DNA of 64,000 nt from a candidate division WOR-3 bacterium (GTDB taxonomy: Bacteria > SDB-A): contig JAFGSQ010000006.1 in assembly GCA_016934535.1 (NCBI GenBank), positions 39,799 through 103,798 of the forward strand. Reading direction: 5' to 3'. Positions 52,720 to 62,102 of this stretch are shown here, piece after piece. The notes beneath the pieces were generated by a model, which did not search any database, was not told the DNA's origin, and was given only the letters and a program-made list of their open reading frames with translations. The position numbers and the translations under genes are program-made. How positions within the stretch are numbered: position 1 is the stretch's first letter; each line of letters starts with the position of its first letter.

Positions 52720-52786
52720 TTTATTTACTCCTCGTTTCGTCAAATATTACTATGCTTTTCATTTTCATCTTTGTCATGAATTAAAT

Positions 52787-53494
52787 TTACCTCTCCATAG
52801 CTTTTATTTTTAAATCTTTCGGTATTTTTTCAATGGCGTACCGTAAAGCGGTTCGTGGCATTTGACTCTTGTTTTTTATTACATAATCAAACACCTCTTT
52901 TTGACGGGCTTCACTAGCAGCTTTGAGCATCCAGCCGTAACCTTTTTGAACCAAATCATCTTTATCCAAAAGCAGAATATCAGCAATTTCTAAAATTTCC
53001 TTTAGAAATTTTCCCTTTCTTGCCGGTATAATCAATGACACGGACGACGCTCGGCGCATCCATCTGTTTTTTGATTTGGCCATGTCTTTTAATCTGCATA
53101 AATACTTGGGATACATTACAATGAATTCTCCAACCGTATGATTGCAAAGAGTATCGCATGAAGCCCAGTTATCGACATATTTGTCTACCCATTTCTCGAA
53201 AATTTGAAAGTCTTCAGGTTCGAATTTCTTATGGATATAATAAGACCAATGGCAGGCAATGAACGATTCTTCAATAAATCCGGATTGCCATAACCTTTCG
53301 CAAATGTCAAATATTTCAGATTTTGTCTTTGATTCGATAAATTTGAAATATTCCCTGCTTATTTTATTTACAATTGGAACCTTTACCCCGTAAAACTTTA
53401 TCTTTTCCTTAAAAAATTTCTGACTGGTTAACTCAGTTTTTTCATCAATGTTTTTTCTCAGTTCTGTTCTTATTTTCTCAATGATTTTTTCCAT
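52787..53494 (-). CDS. AlkD-like DNA alkylation repair protein (HEAT-repeat)
   Basis: 235 aa. FYGVKVPIVNKISREYF, SGFIEESFIACHWSYYI and WASCDTLCNHTVGEFI are signature helices of the ALK/AlkD HEAT-like DNA glycosylase family, with the Trp-Ala-Ser-Cys-Asp segment holding the catalytic aspartate. RWMRRASSVSLI is the DNA-contacting helix. It would remove bulky or cationic alkylated bases. Single gene. Confidence 0.86.
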   Translation of the reverse strand: MEKIIEKIRTELRKNIDEKTELTSQKFFKEKIKFYGVKVPIVNKISREYFKFIESKTKSEIFDICERLWQSGFIEESFIACHWSYYIHKKFEPEDFQIFEKWVDKYVDNWASCDTLCNHTVGEFIVMYPKYLCRLKDMAKSKNRWMRRASSVSLIIPARKGKFLKEILEIADILLLDKDDLVQKGYGWMLKAASEARQKEVFDYVIKNKSQMPRTALRYAIEKIPKDLKIKAMER

Positions 53495-53586
53495 AATTAA
53501 CTGAATTCCTGTCTTTTAAATTTCTTATCTATATTTGTACAATGTATGACAATTTTCCTAAATTAATATACTTTGCTTGTTTATAT

Positions 53587-53988
53587 TTATTCTTTTACCC
53601 AATTCTCAATTCTTATTCCATCTACTCTTTCAAACTCTTTTATGTTATTTGTGACAAGGATGAGCTTTTTCGTTTTTGCCTGAGCTGCCAACAATAAATC
53701 CATTTGACCTATTATTTTACCTTTTTTTTCCAAATCTGTTTTAATAATCCCAAAATTAACTGCATCTTTGTCGTCAAATGCTAAAATATTGAAGATTGAT
53801 AAAAACTCAATCAAAGCTATTTTATTCTTTTCAGGGAATTGGCTTTTTGAAACTCCAAATTCTAATTCAGCAATTGTTATTGCTGATATATAAATATCTT
53901 TTTTAGATTTTATTTTTAATGTCTTTAAAACATCTGCAGGCTTTTTCTTTATGATATAGATACAAATATTCGTATCCAGCAGATACAT
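53587..53988 (-). CDS. vapC: VapC-type PIN-domain toxin
   Basis: 133 aa. PIN domain with acids in MYLLDTNICIY (D5), AELEFGVSK (E about 43), QMDLLLAAQAK (D about 96), and TNNIKEFERV. An Mg2+-dependent ribonuclease blocked by VapB. The ATG overlaps the antitoxin stop (TGATG), the usual coupled arrangement; an upstream TTG is unlikely. Confidence 0.9.
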   Translation of the reverse strand: MYLLDTNICIYIIKKKPADVLKTLKIKSKKDIYISAITIAELEFGVSKSQFPEKNKIALIEFLSIFNILAFDDKDAVNFGIIKTDLEKKGKIIGQMDLLLAAQAKTKKLILVTNNIKEFERVDGIRIENWVKE

Positions 53989-54218
53989 CAAAACTCTTCT
54001 CGTATTTGATTTTTCCCTTGATTACGGCCTTCTTTCATAAAATCATCAGTGAAACCATTCAAACCTTGAAGGAATACTTCCCATAATTTATCGTGCGGGA
54101 GAAGAATAACGGCGTCACCAATTTTCTGGATTAGAACATCTTTCCCTGAAAACTGGAATTCCTTGGGTAAACGAACGGCCTGACTTCTGCCATTTATAAA
54201 AAGTTTTGCGTTTTTCAT
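53988..54218 (-). CDS. vapB: VapB-type antitoxin (AbrB/SpoVT fold)
   Basis: 76 aa. The AbrB/SpoVT N-terminal DNA-binding segment is KLFINGRSQAVRLPKEFQF with SGKDVLIQKIGDAVILLP. The C-terminal tail (ENDDFMKEGR-like) binds and blocks VapC. ATG at 54218 is chosen because GGAGGTGAG precedes it by three bases. The pair is expected to repress its own promoter. Confidence 0.87.
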   Translation of the reverse strand: MKNAKLFINGRSQAVRLPKEFQFSGKDVLIQKIGDAVILLPHDKLWEVFLQGLNGFTDDFMKEGRNQGKNQIREEF

Positions 54219-54367
54219 TTTCTCACCTCCGGCAACAGTATATATCATGGTATAGATTCTGTCAATATTTTAACTAAACCTTCAAACATCGATTATGGAA
54301 AAGTCATGAATAAAAATCACATATCCTTTGTTGCCGGTAGGGTCTAAAATTTAAAAATATTTTTACT

Positions 54368-57300
54368 CTAATTCAATTTTATGGTTTTAATCTCAAATGG
54401 TTTGAATTTCAAGCTGATTGATCCGCAATTTTCAAAGTCGAGTTGCTCAGTTATATTTTCCAGGAGATCGGTTTCAGAACAATTTTTATAATTAGCTTTG
54501 GGCTGAAAGATAAACTCGCCGTTGCGACCGCAGGTCTCGTAAAATCTCAGGACAATTCCTTTCCCTTTCTCAGCCGGTTTAATTGCCTCTATTTTAATAT
54601 TTCCGCTGTCACCAATAATTGTCATAGGGTTTTGAAAGTCAGGAATTATTTTGGCTGAAAACCTGAGAAGTGGAGTATTGAATTCATGAGCCTTTTTCCA
54701 GGTGTCGCTCACCTCTATCCGGTTTTTGTGAACATAGTAAGCAAAAGCAAATCCATGGATTCCCTGATCGGCAATATTGCCGTCAGGCATGACGGGAGAG
54801 CGCAGAAGATTTAGGTCAATAGTCGAACCTTTAATATAATGACCGTATTTGCAGTCGTTGAGCACGGCAAAACCGTAGCTGTGGTTGCTCAATCCTGCAT
54901 AACGGTGAGCGCAGATTTCAAAACGTGCGGTATCCCAGCTTGTGTTATTATTATTGGGACGGCTGATTGAACCAAACTGAATTTCCGATATGGAATCATT
55001 GCAGAGAACTGACGTTTCGGCTGACAACCTCAGCATTTTTCTCTTTTCCTGCCAATGAACAGTATTGTCAAACCTCAAAAGAGAGGATCCCTCTTCAAGA
55101 GTTATATCCTGTTCTATGAGACTCTCCGCAATTTTAAGCTTTTGCAGTATTTTAATTCTGAATCGGTTGATTTCAATAACATTTCGTTCCAGGAGTTTTG
55201 GTTTTATCGGAGGCTTTTCCCGGTAATAATGGTTGATGTCCCATGCTTCCCATTTGAGCGGTTCATCGTCATACAACAAAAACTGGTTTGCCGGTCCGCT
55301 CAGAAATTCGTAATCATATTCTTTATGAAAAAAGGATCCAATGCTTCCATCGTCTTCCAGTCTGATTCTGACCAAGCTGTTTTCCAGTACATTGTCTTTA
55401 AAAGATAGTTCGTTAAATGTATCTTTTTTGAGTTCCGTGGTTCCCGTTGTCACGGCGATCATTGCCATTGGAGGCAAATCGAGGCAAAAGATCAGCTTGT
55501 CATCCTGCCTTTCGGCAAAAAACCTTTCTCCTGTCTCTGTAAAAACCTCGTTTTGTTCTTTATCAACCGGAAGTTCAACTGTCTCCCTGCGTTCCCAGTT
55601 GAGGGTATTCATAAAAACATGATACTTGCCGGAAGTTTCCTCATCATAAAATTCACTCAATATTTGGGTCTGAATTTCATCCAATAGAGATAAATTTTTC
55701 TCACTGAGAGCATGAGCGTCTTCATAGACCTGTTTTATTGAGGAACCGGGCAGAATATCGTGAAACTGATTGAGCAGAGTGTTTTTCCAGATTTTCTCCA
55801 GTTCTTTTACAAAAATTCCTCCGTTTATCGCCGAAAGAAATTCTATATCTCTGAGTCTTTGCTCAAGTCTGCGGTTATATTTTTTCATCAGGGCCTGTGT
55901 AGTATAAGTTCCCCTGTGCAGTTCAAGATAAAGCTCTCCCACCCAAACCGGCAGGATGTTTTTATCAATTTCGCTGATTTTTTTGAAAAAATCCTGTGCA
56001 AAAGCAAACTTGAACCGGGGTACACCGTCGGTGTTCTGCTGGCGCAGGCCGTATTCAATATGTTCTCTTCCCGGTCCGCCGCCGCCGTCTCCGTTTCCGT
56101 AGAGATTCAAAAAAGCGTCGGCAATGTCGCTCTGAGAAAATTTTTCTTCACCTTTAATAAGTTCTTTGGGAGTGTTGGCAACATTGTAGTCGTCAGTCGG
56201 CAAAAAGTGCGCAATGACAGAACTTCCGTCAATGCCCTGCCAGTTGAAAAGATGATGCGGAAAGCGGTTGGTTTCATTCCAGGATATCTTCATTGTCATA
56301 AAATAGTCAACTCCGCACTTTTTTAGAATCTGGGGCAAGGCGGCGCTGTAACCGAAAACGTCGGGCAGCCAAAGATTGTTGATTTCCTTTCCGAACTCAT
56401 CCCTGAAAAACCTTTTTCCGTATAGACATTGTCTGACCAGAGATTCCGAACCGGAAAGATTCATATCCGGCTCCACCCACATGGCTCCCTGTAATTCCCA
56501 GCAGCCTTCCTCGACGGCTCTGCGGATTTTCTCAAAAAGCAGGGGCTGATCCTGCTTGACCCATTCGTAGAGCTGAGGCTGACTGGCTCCGAATTTGTAC
56601 AGGGGATATTCTTCCATCATCTGCAAAGCCGTTGCAAATGTTCTAATCCCTTTCCGTCTGGTTTCTCTGACCGGCCAGAGCCATGCCATGTCAAGATGGG
56701 CATGACCTATGGAATAGACTGTCAGAGCCGACCAGGATGCCGGCACAGCCAGAAGAGATTTGGTAATATTCAGGGAATTTTCTATAAAACAGTTTTCATC
56801 CGGCAGATTTAAAATTTTGTTGAGCTCCGAGAAAATTCTTTTTCTGCGGACCGAACCGTTTTTCTGGTTTTCAGCGATCTCGTAGAGCACCCGCATATCC
56901 ATCCATAATTCAAAAATTTTCTTGTCAAAACGGACAAGATCAGACCCATTCAAAAAATAATCCTTTTTGCCTGCTTCTCCGAAAAGCGAATTGGCCGAAG
57001 TCTCAAGAATAAGTTCAAATTTATCCCCTGCCGGTTTTATTAAGGGGTAATAGTATTTTCCTGCCCTGAGATCCCAATGTATTTTGTTTGTAAGTCCGGC
57101 GACCGGAATCTTGTTTTCAAAGACGCACGATTCTCCGTCAGTGTCGAGATAGACACCGAAATCGGAGTTCTGCCATTCTTTTGGTATTGTTCCGTAAAAC
57201 TTAAACCACCCGCAATCCCAGACCTCCCCCCATTTTTCTCCGGTTTGAATCTGCTGAAAATCCATGGTCTGCATCTTTTCATAACTCACCGGGATATTTT

Positions 57301-57409
57301 TGGTATTAATGTAGAAAGCTTTTAAGGGAATGGCATCAAAATAGACTTTTTTGCCGAGTCTTTCTATAAACTGCTTTATTCTTTCGCCGTATATTTTCTC
57401 ATTCTGCAT
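54368..57409 (-). CDS. GH38 alpha-mannosidase
   Basis: 1013 aa. Zinc-binding and catalytic signature GHAHLDMAWLWPVRE at about residues 235-249, then WLPDVFGYSAALPQILKK with the nucleophilic Asp, and the linker LWLLRVWERYHRG-like helices later (here ELYLELHRGTYTTQ). A C-terminal beta-sandwich completes the family's usual length. It releases mannose from alpha-mannosides in the cytoplasm (no signal peptide). ATG at 57409 is preferred to an upstream TTG. Possible link with the GT4/GH130 mannan pair at 1-3568, though it is 50 kb away. Confidence 0.92.
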   Translation of the reverse strand: MQNEKIYGERIKQFIERLGKKVYFDAIPLKAFYINTKNIPVSYEKMQTMDFQQIQTGEKWGEVWDCGWFKFYGTIPKEWQNSDFGVYLDTDGESCVFENKIPVAGLTNKIHWDLRAGKYYYPLIKPAGDKFELILETSANSLFGEAGKKDYFLNGSDLVRFDKKIFELWMDMRVLYEIAENQKNGSVRRKRIFSELNKILNLPDENCFIENSLNITKSLLAVPASWSALTVYSIGHAHLDMAWLWPVRETRRKGIRTFATALQMMEEYPLYKFGASQPQLYEWVKQDQPLLFEKIRRAVEEGCWELQGAMWVEPDMNLSGSESLVRQCLYGKRFFRDEFGKEINNLWLPDVFGYSAALPQILKKCGVDYFMTMKISWNETNRFPHHLFNWQGIDGSSVIAHFLPTDDYNVANTPKELIKGEEKFSQSDIADAFLNLYGNGDGGGGPGREHIEYGLRQQNTDGVPRFKFAFAQDFFKKISEIDKNILPVWVGELYLELHRGTYTTQALMKKYNRRLEQRLRDIEFLSAINGGIFVKELEKIWKNTLLNQFHDILPGSSIKQVYEDAHALSEKNLSLLDEIQTQILSEFYDEETSGKYHVFMNTLNWERRETVELPVDKEQNEVFTETGERFFAERQDDKLIFCLDLPPMAMIAVTTGTTELKKDTFNELSFKDNVLENSLVRIRLEDDGSIGSFFHKEYDYEFLSGPANQFLLYDDEPLKWEAWDINHYYREKPPIKPKLLERNVIEINRFRIKILQKLKIAESLIEQDITLEEGSSLLRFDNTVHWQEKRKMLRLSAETSVLCNDSISEIQFGSISRPNNNNTSWDTARFEICAHRYAGLSNHSYGFAVLNDCKYGHYIKGSTIDLNLLRSPVMPDGNIADQGIHGFAFAYYVHKNRIEVSDTWKKAHEFNTPLLRFSAKIIPDFQNPMTIIGDSGNIKIEAIKPAEKGKGIVLRFYETCGRNGEFIFQPKANYKNCSETDLLENITEQLDFENCGSISLKFKPFEIKTIKLN

Positions 57410-57460
57410 AAATTTCTCTGCTGAATGATTCCACTGCCTGTTCAACTGAATCTATTTGCC

Positions 57461-58129
57461 TCACCACTCTTCTCTTACTTTTCCAAATAAACTGATTAGG
57501 TCTTCTTCCAGATTCCGCTTCTCAGCAGCAATAGACTTCAATGAACAAAGAGCACTTCTCGCTATACAAGCCTTATAGGACCAACTGTATGGACTTTGAG
57601 CAGGGTCATCATCATTGATTTCCAAGTCTCCTGCAACAACGGCCATTGAAAGCAGTTGCGTGTTTTCAATGATCCATAACCACATTTGATCATCAGGAGG
57701 GAAAAGGTCTTCTTCCCAAACCTCCACCTGTCGGCTGTGATCGATTCCCTTCTTCACAACTTGTGTATTTTCTTGCGTGGGTTCTTTCAGCCAGGCTTCA
57801 ACATTCTTGAGTTGTTTCTCAATAGTCTCCCCATCGAGACATGGGTCGGTTTCTAGAAAGGCAAAACCGAGGTCTTTGACTTGAACAAGATGGTTTTCAA
57901 AAACATAATCCCACGCATAGCGTGCGAAGAAGGTTGCGAACAGGATAGCTGTACTTCGGTCGAGTTCGGCAAGTTGCTGCATGAACGTATCGAAAGATTT
58001 CTCCAGGGGTAGGGTCGCAAAAAGCCAATTTTTGGTTGGCGGATTTGTGTTTTCATTGCAAAGTAGAAAGAATTTGTTAATATCAACGATTTGTGCGATT
58101 TGTCTCTTGATTTCTTCCAGTTTCATCAT
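57461..58129 (-). CDS. Hypothetical soluble protein
   Basis: 222 aa, no family recognised. Helical, with conserved-looking Trp residues (AWLKEPTQ, WLWIIENTQLLSMAV, SWSYKACIARSALCSL). The overall style (small acidic helical protein with a late Ala-rich helix) is reminiscent of some immunity-like proteins, but I would not name it. AGGAG lies 9 bases before the ATG. It is followed by the alpha-mannosidase gene 51 bases on. Confidence 0.6.
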   Translation of the reverse strand: MMKLEEIKRQIAQIVDINKFFLLCNENTNPPTKNWLFATLPLEKSFDTFMQQLAELDRSTAILFATFFARYAWDYVFENHLVQVKDLGFAFLETDPCLDGETIEKQLKNVEAWLKEPTQENTQVVKKGIDHSRQVEVWEEDLFPPDDQMWLWIIENTQLLSMAVVAGDLEINDDDPAQSPYSWSYKACIARSALCSLKSIAAEKRNLEEDLISLFGKVREEW

Positions 58130-58566
58130 TTTTAATATCTCCTGATTGTGTTTTTGTCACAGACCCGGCATAAGATTAGGATTACTAATGACAAAGCATG
58201 CGTTGCTTTCAATCATTGTCTATCCTAAGTTGAATGCTAATTGAAGATTTATTTTGGTGAATGACCCGCAGTAAAGAAATAATTGGTCCTTACCCCTTCA
58301 GTGGTTTTGTATCTCAATATTAAAATTGCATATGGGAGCTGTCAAATACTGAATCATTTCTTTTCAGTCTATATTTTCTATTTCATTTTTTGGATTTATT
58401 CTAATGTAATGGCTTAAATTCGTTAAGTCCATATTTTGAGCCATTCTACATGAAAACCGAGTAAAAAAAATGATTCAAAAACTTCAGAGACAATATTTTT
58501 CTCAACAATAATATTTCGGCTGGTTACGAAAGAAGTTGATATAGAGCTGTAACTTATGCCACAGTA
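58130..58566. other. Intergenic region holding repeat copy A
   Basis: 437 bases after korB. The middle (58292-58510) is a copy of the intergenic repeat also found before korA. The rest is AT-rich with no frame, tRNA or terminator I can support. Confidence 0.55.
58292..58510. repeat. Intergenic repeat, copy A
   Basis: About 219 bases alignable by eye with 61242-61460. Shared blocks include CCCCTTCAGTG, GTCAAAT, TTTTCAGTCTAT, TTTGGATTTA, CTAATG-AATG and ACTTCAGAGA, in the same order and spacing. It lies directly downstream of korB. AT-rich and without a terminal inverted repeat that I could see. Confidence 0.7.
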
Positions 58567-59430
58567 TTACACTTTTTTTGAATCCAGTATTTTCTTCAGT
58601 TTATCTATGCCGGGTTTTGTTTTATAAAGAGGTACGGATTCTTTTCGTTGCGGAAAAAGGTTTTCTTCGAAAACAGTATTTTCTGTAGTGTTATAAATAA
58701 CTCCGAGAGAAAATTTATTGTTTTCAAGTGCATTGCGCATTGCCTTGTCTCTGTCTGTTGAATCCCAGGATTCATCCAGATAGTATGTATTGTCTCGATA
58801 CCAGCGAAAATTATTTTCTTTATTGAATGAAACGCAGGGTTGCAGTATGTCAACCAAAGAATATCCTTTATGGATTATCGCTTTTTTTATAATCTCTCTG
58901 GTTTTATCAACATCCCCGGAAAAAGCCCTGGCGACAAATGAAGCGCCCATTGCTACAGCAACAGCGGCAGGATTAAACGGTTCAAGATATACACCGGCAG
59001 TCTGAACGGGAGTTTTGAAGCCACGTTTACTTGTCGGAGAAGCCTGCCCTTTTGTGAGGCCGTAAACCATATTGTTATGAACAAGGTTGGTTATATCCGG
59101 ATTTCTGCGGATTGTTGCCAGAAAATGATTTCCACCCTCGCCGTAAGTGCATCCGTCGCCGCTTTCAGCAATAACAGTCAGTTTGGGATCAGTCGCCTTT
59201 ATGGCTGTCGCCGCCGGCAGTGATCTGCCGTGAAGACCGTTGAAGAAACTAACATTAATATATTGAGGCATTTTCGCGGCCTGACCTATGCCAGAAACCA
59301 TAACAAGCTGATCTCTTTGAATCTTCAGGTCATCAAGAGCCCCTTTTAGCGCTTTGAGTATATCAAAGTTGCCGCATCCCGGGCACCACGCGATATCAAT
59401 TTCCCTATTAAAATCAAAAATGGATGACAT
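58567..59430 (-). CDS. korB: 2-oxoacid:ferredoxin oxidoreductase beta subunit (TPP-binding)
   Basis: 287 aa. The TPP motif begins at [18 protein letters not shown] (GDG...N-type), and [10 protein letters not shown] near residue 16 supplies a cluster-binding or CoA-side Cys pair. [17 protein letters not shown] is characteristic of 2-oxoglutarate-type KorB. Decarboxylates a 2-oxoacid with CoA and reduces ferredoxin. GAGAGG lies upstream, and it starts 4 bases after the alpha-subunit gene. No dedicated ferredoxin subunit gene follows. Confidence 0.9.
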   Translation of the reverse strand: MSSIFDFNREIDIAWCPGCGNFDILKALKGALDDLKIQRDQLVMVSGIGQAAKMPQYINVSFFNGLHGRSLPAATAIKATDPKLTVIAESGDGCTYGEGGNHFLATIRRNPDITNLVHNNMVYGLTKGQASPTSKRGFKTPVQTAGVYLEPFNPAAVAVAMGASFVARAFSGDVDKTREIIKKAIIHKGYSLVDILQPCVSFNKENNFRWYRDNTYYLDESWDSTDRDKAMRNALENNKFSLGVIYNTTENTVFEENLFPQRKESVPLYKTKPGIDKLKKILDSKKV

Positions 59431-59434
59431 GAAT

Positions 59435-61183
59435 TTACCTCTCTGCCGGGTTTATGAATTCTTGTGTCAGTTCTTCCACGCTGAAAGGCATTCCATTATA
59501 TTTAGTAATCTTCCTGTCGAATTCAAAGCTTGTAAGCATCCGTATAAGCAGGGCGAATTGTGACGAGAAATTATTTTCGACGATTATGGTTTTGCTCGCT
59601 TTTTTTAAATATATTTCTGTCTGCCTGTGTAAAGGGAAAAGCTGGGTGAAATGCAGGAGAGCCGTATCCTTTGCACCCGAAGATATGAGTGCTTCAAGTA
59701 CCGTTTCAAGTGTCGAACCCCACGAAACAATGAGTGTTGTGTAGTTTTCTGGGCCATAAAGATCGGGAGCTATAATATCTGGTTCCATAGCTTTAATTTT
59801 CCCCATTCTTTTGTTTACCTGAGCAGTTCTGACAGAAAAACTTTCTGTTATGTATCCTCCTTCATCGTGTTCATCGCTGTCAACACAGACTATCCCTGTG
59901 CCGTATCCGGGAATTCCTCTGGGTGAAATTCCGGTGTCTGAAATTGTGTATCGCTGATATTTATCATCAGTTTCAACAATAATGTTTTCGTTAGAAAATT
60001 CATCCATTTTTATTTCAGGGATGGTGGTGTATGAGTCAAGATAGTACTGATCTGTCAGGATAATGACCGGCACCTGATATTTATCGGCAATGTGAAAGGA
60101 TCTCGCGGCAAGAAATAAACCCTGACGGAAGTTTCCCGGAGCGTATATTACCCGTGGAAATTCGCCATGACCGGCGAAAAGTGTGAAGAGGAGATCGCTT
60201 TGTTCGGTTCTCGTCGGTAATCCTGTTGCGGGTCCGGGTCTTTGTCCGATGTGAATTACCACAGGGGATTCGGTGGCGCCCGCGAGACTTAAGCCCTCTG
60301 CCATCAGCGCGAAGCCTCCTCCCGATGTGGTGACCATTGCGCGGCCTCCTGCATACCAGGACGCGATTGCCATATTGATCGCGGAAATTTCATCTTCAGC
60401 CTGTTCAACGGCTATATTCAATTCTGTTGAATGTTTCGCGAAATTTACAAGAACATCAGTCGAGGGCGACATCGGATAAGAAGAAATGAAGTTGCATCCT
60501 CCGGCAATGGACCCGTAGGTTATTGTCTCTGCACCATTCAACAGTATTTCCTGTGAAAGCGCCGGAGCTGGATCCGGAATCCGGATTACCTGCCGGTTGT
60601 TGAATAATTCCTGCCCTTTTTCAAATCCCGCGGAAGCTGCATTAATGTTACTATCAATTTTATCGGAGGCGGCAGATGAGAAATAGGATTGCACCTGATC
60701 TATAAGCATATAACGATCAATTTTAAAAAGGGCGGCGAATAGTCCCATTATTAAAAGGTTCAGGTATTGTTTCCCTCCGGACTCTTTCGCCATTTCTGTA
60801 AAAGGAATATCTATAAAAGTATAATTTTCATTTTTGTAAATATCATTAATAAAGACTGCTTCACCAATGATAACTGTATCGGAACCGATTCTCTCTTTGA
60901 ACCGGTCCATAGCCCCTTCACCGAATGGAATAAATATATCTATTCTGTCGGTAAATGCGGTTTTTCTTTGTGAAGAAACTCGAATTAACGTTGAGTTGTT
61001 GCCTCCTCTAATCCGCGACATAAATTCACTGTATGAAAAAATATATCTTCCTGAAATTTTAAACATCCTCAATAAAAGACGTTCGAGGGTTTGTATACCC
61101 TGGCCGGCCTGACCAGAGAGTACGATTGACAGGTCTAAACTGTTTTCTGTCATTGAAGCTTTTGTATCCCTTGAGTTCATCAT
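59435..61183 (-). CDS. korA: 2-oxoacid:ferredoxin oxidoreductase alpha subunit fused to gamma domain
   Basis: 582 aa. Residues ~15-195 form the gamma domain ([29 protein letters not shown]), and about 205-582 the alpha (pyrimidine-binding) domain, with [16 protein letters not shown] and [21 protein letters not shown]. This gamma-alpha fusion plus a separate beta is the KorAB two-subunit arrangement, usually 2-oxoglutarate-specific. Two ATGs at the start; the first is used. Weak ribosome-binding site. Flanked by repeat copies on both sides of the operon. Confidence 0.9.
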   Translation of the reverse strand: MMNSRDTKASMTENSLDLSIVLSGQAGQGIQTLERLLLRMFKISGRYIFSYSEFMSRIRGGNNSTLIRVSSQRKTAFTDRIDIFIPFGEGAMDRFKERIGSDTVIIGEAVFINDIYKNENYTFIDIPFTEMAKESGGKQYLNLLIMGLFAALFKIDRYMLIDQVQSYFSSAASDKIDSNINAASAGFEKGQELFNNRQVIRIPDPAPALSQEILLNGAETITYGSIAGGCNFISSYPMSPSTDVLVNFAKHSTELNIAVEQAEDEISAINMAIASWYAGGRAMVTTSGGGFALMAEGLSLAGATESPVVIHIGQRPGPATGLPTRTEQSDLLFTLFAGHGEFPRVIYAPGNFRQGLFLAARSFHIADKYQVPVIILTDQYYLDSYTTIPEIKMDEFSNENIIVETDDKYQRYTISDTGISPRGIPGYGTGIVCVDSDEHDEGGYITESFSVRTAQVNKRMGKIKAMEPDIIAPDLYGPENYTTLIVSWGSTLETVLEALISSGAKDTALLHFTQLFPLHRQTEIYLKKASKTIIVENNFSSQFALLIRMLTSFEFDRKITKYNGMPFSVEELTQEFINPAER

Positions 61184-61514
61184 TCTTTTACTGGAAAATT
61201 ATGTTTACGAGACAGGATGTTCCTAAGGCAGGTTCTTGCATTTCCCCTTCAGTGAGGTTTGTTATTTTATATTAAAACCGTGAAGAGTTGTTGTCAAATT
61301 CTGAATTATTCTTTTTCAGTCTATTTTTTCTGTTTCATTATTTGGATTTAATCTAATGCAATGACATTAAATTCTTCGAGTCAAGCATTTGCACTATTCA
61401 TTCTAAAAATTGAACGATGAAAAATATTTTAAACAACTTCAGAGATAGTTATTTTCTCTCAAGCTGAGGTCGCTATCTCTGGATGATTCCGGTTTGAAAC
61501 GGTTGTTGCGCAAT
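61184..61514. other. Intergenic region holding repeat copy B and the korA leader
   Basis: 331 bases before korA, mostly occupied by repeat copy B (61242-61460). No other feature recognised. Confidence 0.55.
61242..61460. repeat. Intergenic repeat, copy B
   Basis: The second full copy of the element described at 58292-58510, in the same orientation, about 2.95 kb away and just upstream of korA. Together the copies form a direct repeat bracketing korAB. Many substitutions and small indels separate them, so the duplication is not recent. Confidence 0.7.
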
Positions 61515-61997
61515 TTAACCAATATATTTCTTTCCTATAATAGATTCAATATCCAATCTCAGTATTGTCACTTTATTATACGATTCATCATTCTTTATGT
61601 TTCTTTCAAATATCGGCTTTGGATCTTTTTCAAGATGGTTCAATAAAATCTGGAGTCCATGTTTCTTTTCTTCCAGGTCTGAAACAATAAATATATTGCC
61701 GCGTACTATAAGTGAAGAATAATCATGATCACATTGAGTTTCCAAATAGCCTTTATCCTCTATTATTGTTCCGCATACTTTGCTGTTCATTTTTATATAA
61801 TCAAGTTTATCGCCTTTATTCGCGCAGTGAAAATAGAAGCAATTCCTGTTTTTATCAAAACCATAACTCAAAGTTACAATATAGGGATTATCATTTACTG
61901 ACAATGCAAGTGAAATATGATTTCCAATTTTTATTATTTTGTTTATTTCACTTTGATCCAGAATTTCATTACGTAAACGCTTTGGATGATACTGCAT
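61515..61997 (-). CDS. Pyridoxamine 5'-phosphate oxidase-like (NimA-type) flavin-binding protein
   Basis: 160 aa. Opening MQYHPKRLRNEILDQSEI and ISLALSVNDNPYIVTLSYGF, then FYFHCANKGDKLDYIKMNSKV are as in the NimA/Pyridox_ox_2 family of FMN-binding split barrels, some of which reduce nitroimidazoles. ATG at 61997 is preferred because GGAG lies 6 bases upstream of it. Third PNPOx-like gene. Confidence 0.85.
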   Translation of the reverse strand: MQYHPKRLRNEILDQSEINKIIKIGNHISLALSVNDNPYIVTLSYGFDKNRNCFYFHCANKGDKLDYIKMNSKVCGTIIEDKGYLETQCDHDYSSLIVRGNIFIVSDLEEKKHGLQILLNHLEKDPKPIFERNIKNDESYNKVTILRLDIESIIGKKYIG

Positions 61998-62080
61998 TGC
62001 ATTCTCCATTCAAGTAATTCAATTATTCTTTGAGCACGCGACAGCGCGTCCGCACAACGCCTGCACCGGCAAAATCTAAA

Positions 62081-62102
62081 AGAGGAGGATCGTGATTCCT
62101 CT
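62081..62102 (-). terminator. Probable terminator after the GT39-like gene
   Basis: On the minus strand AGAGGA and TCCTCT form a 6-bp stem around a ten-base loop and are followed by TTTAGATTTT. It begins at the stop codon of the membrane glycosyltransferase gene. Confidence 0.5.

Noticed and set aside
62035-62075. GC-rich sequence with GGCGTTGTGC, considered as a second attC end
   Set aside because: No partner arm or central palindrome is found; the GC-richness is explained by the acquired gene block.
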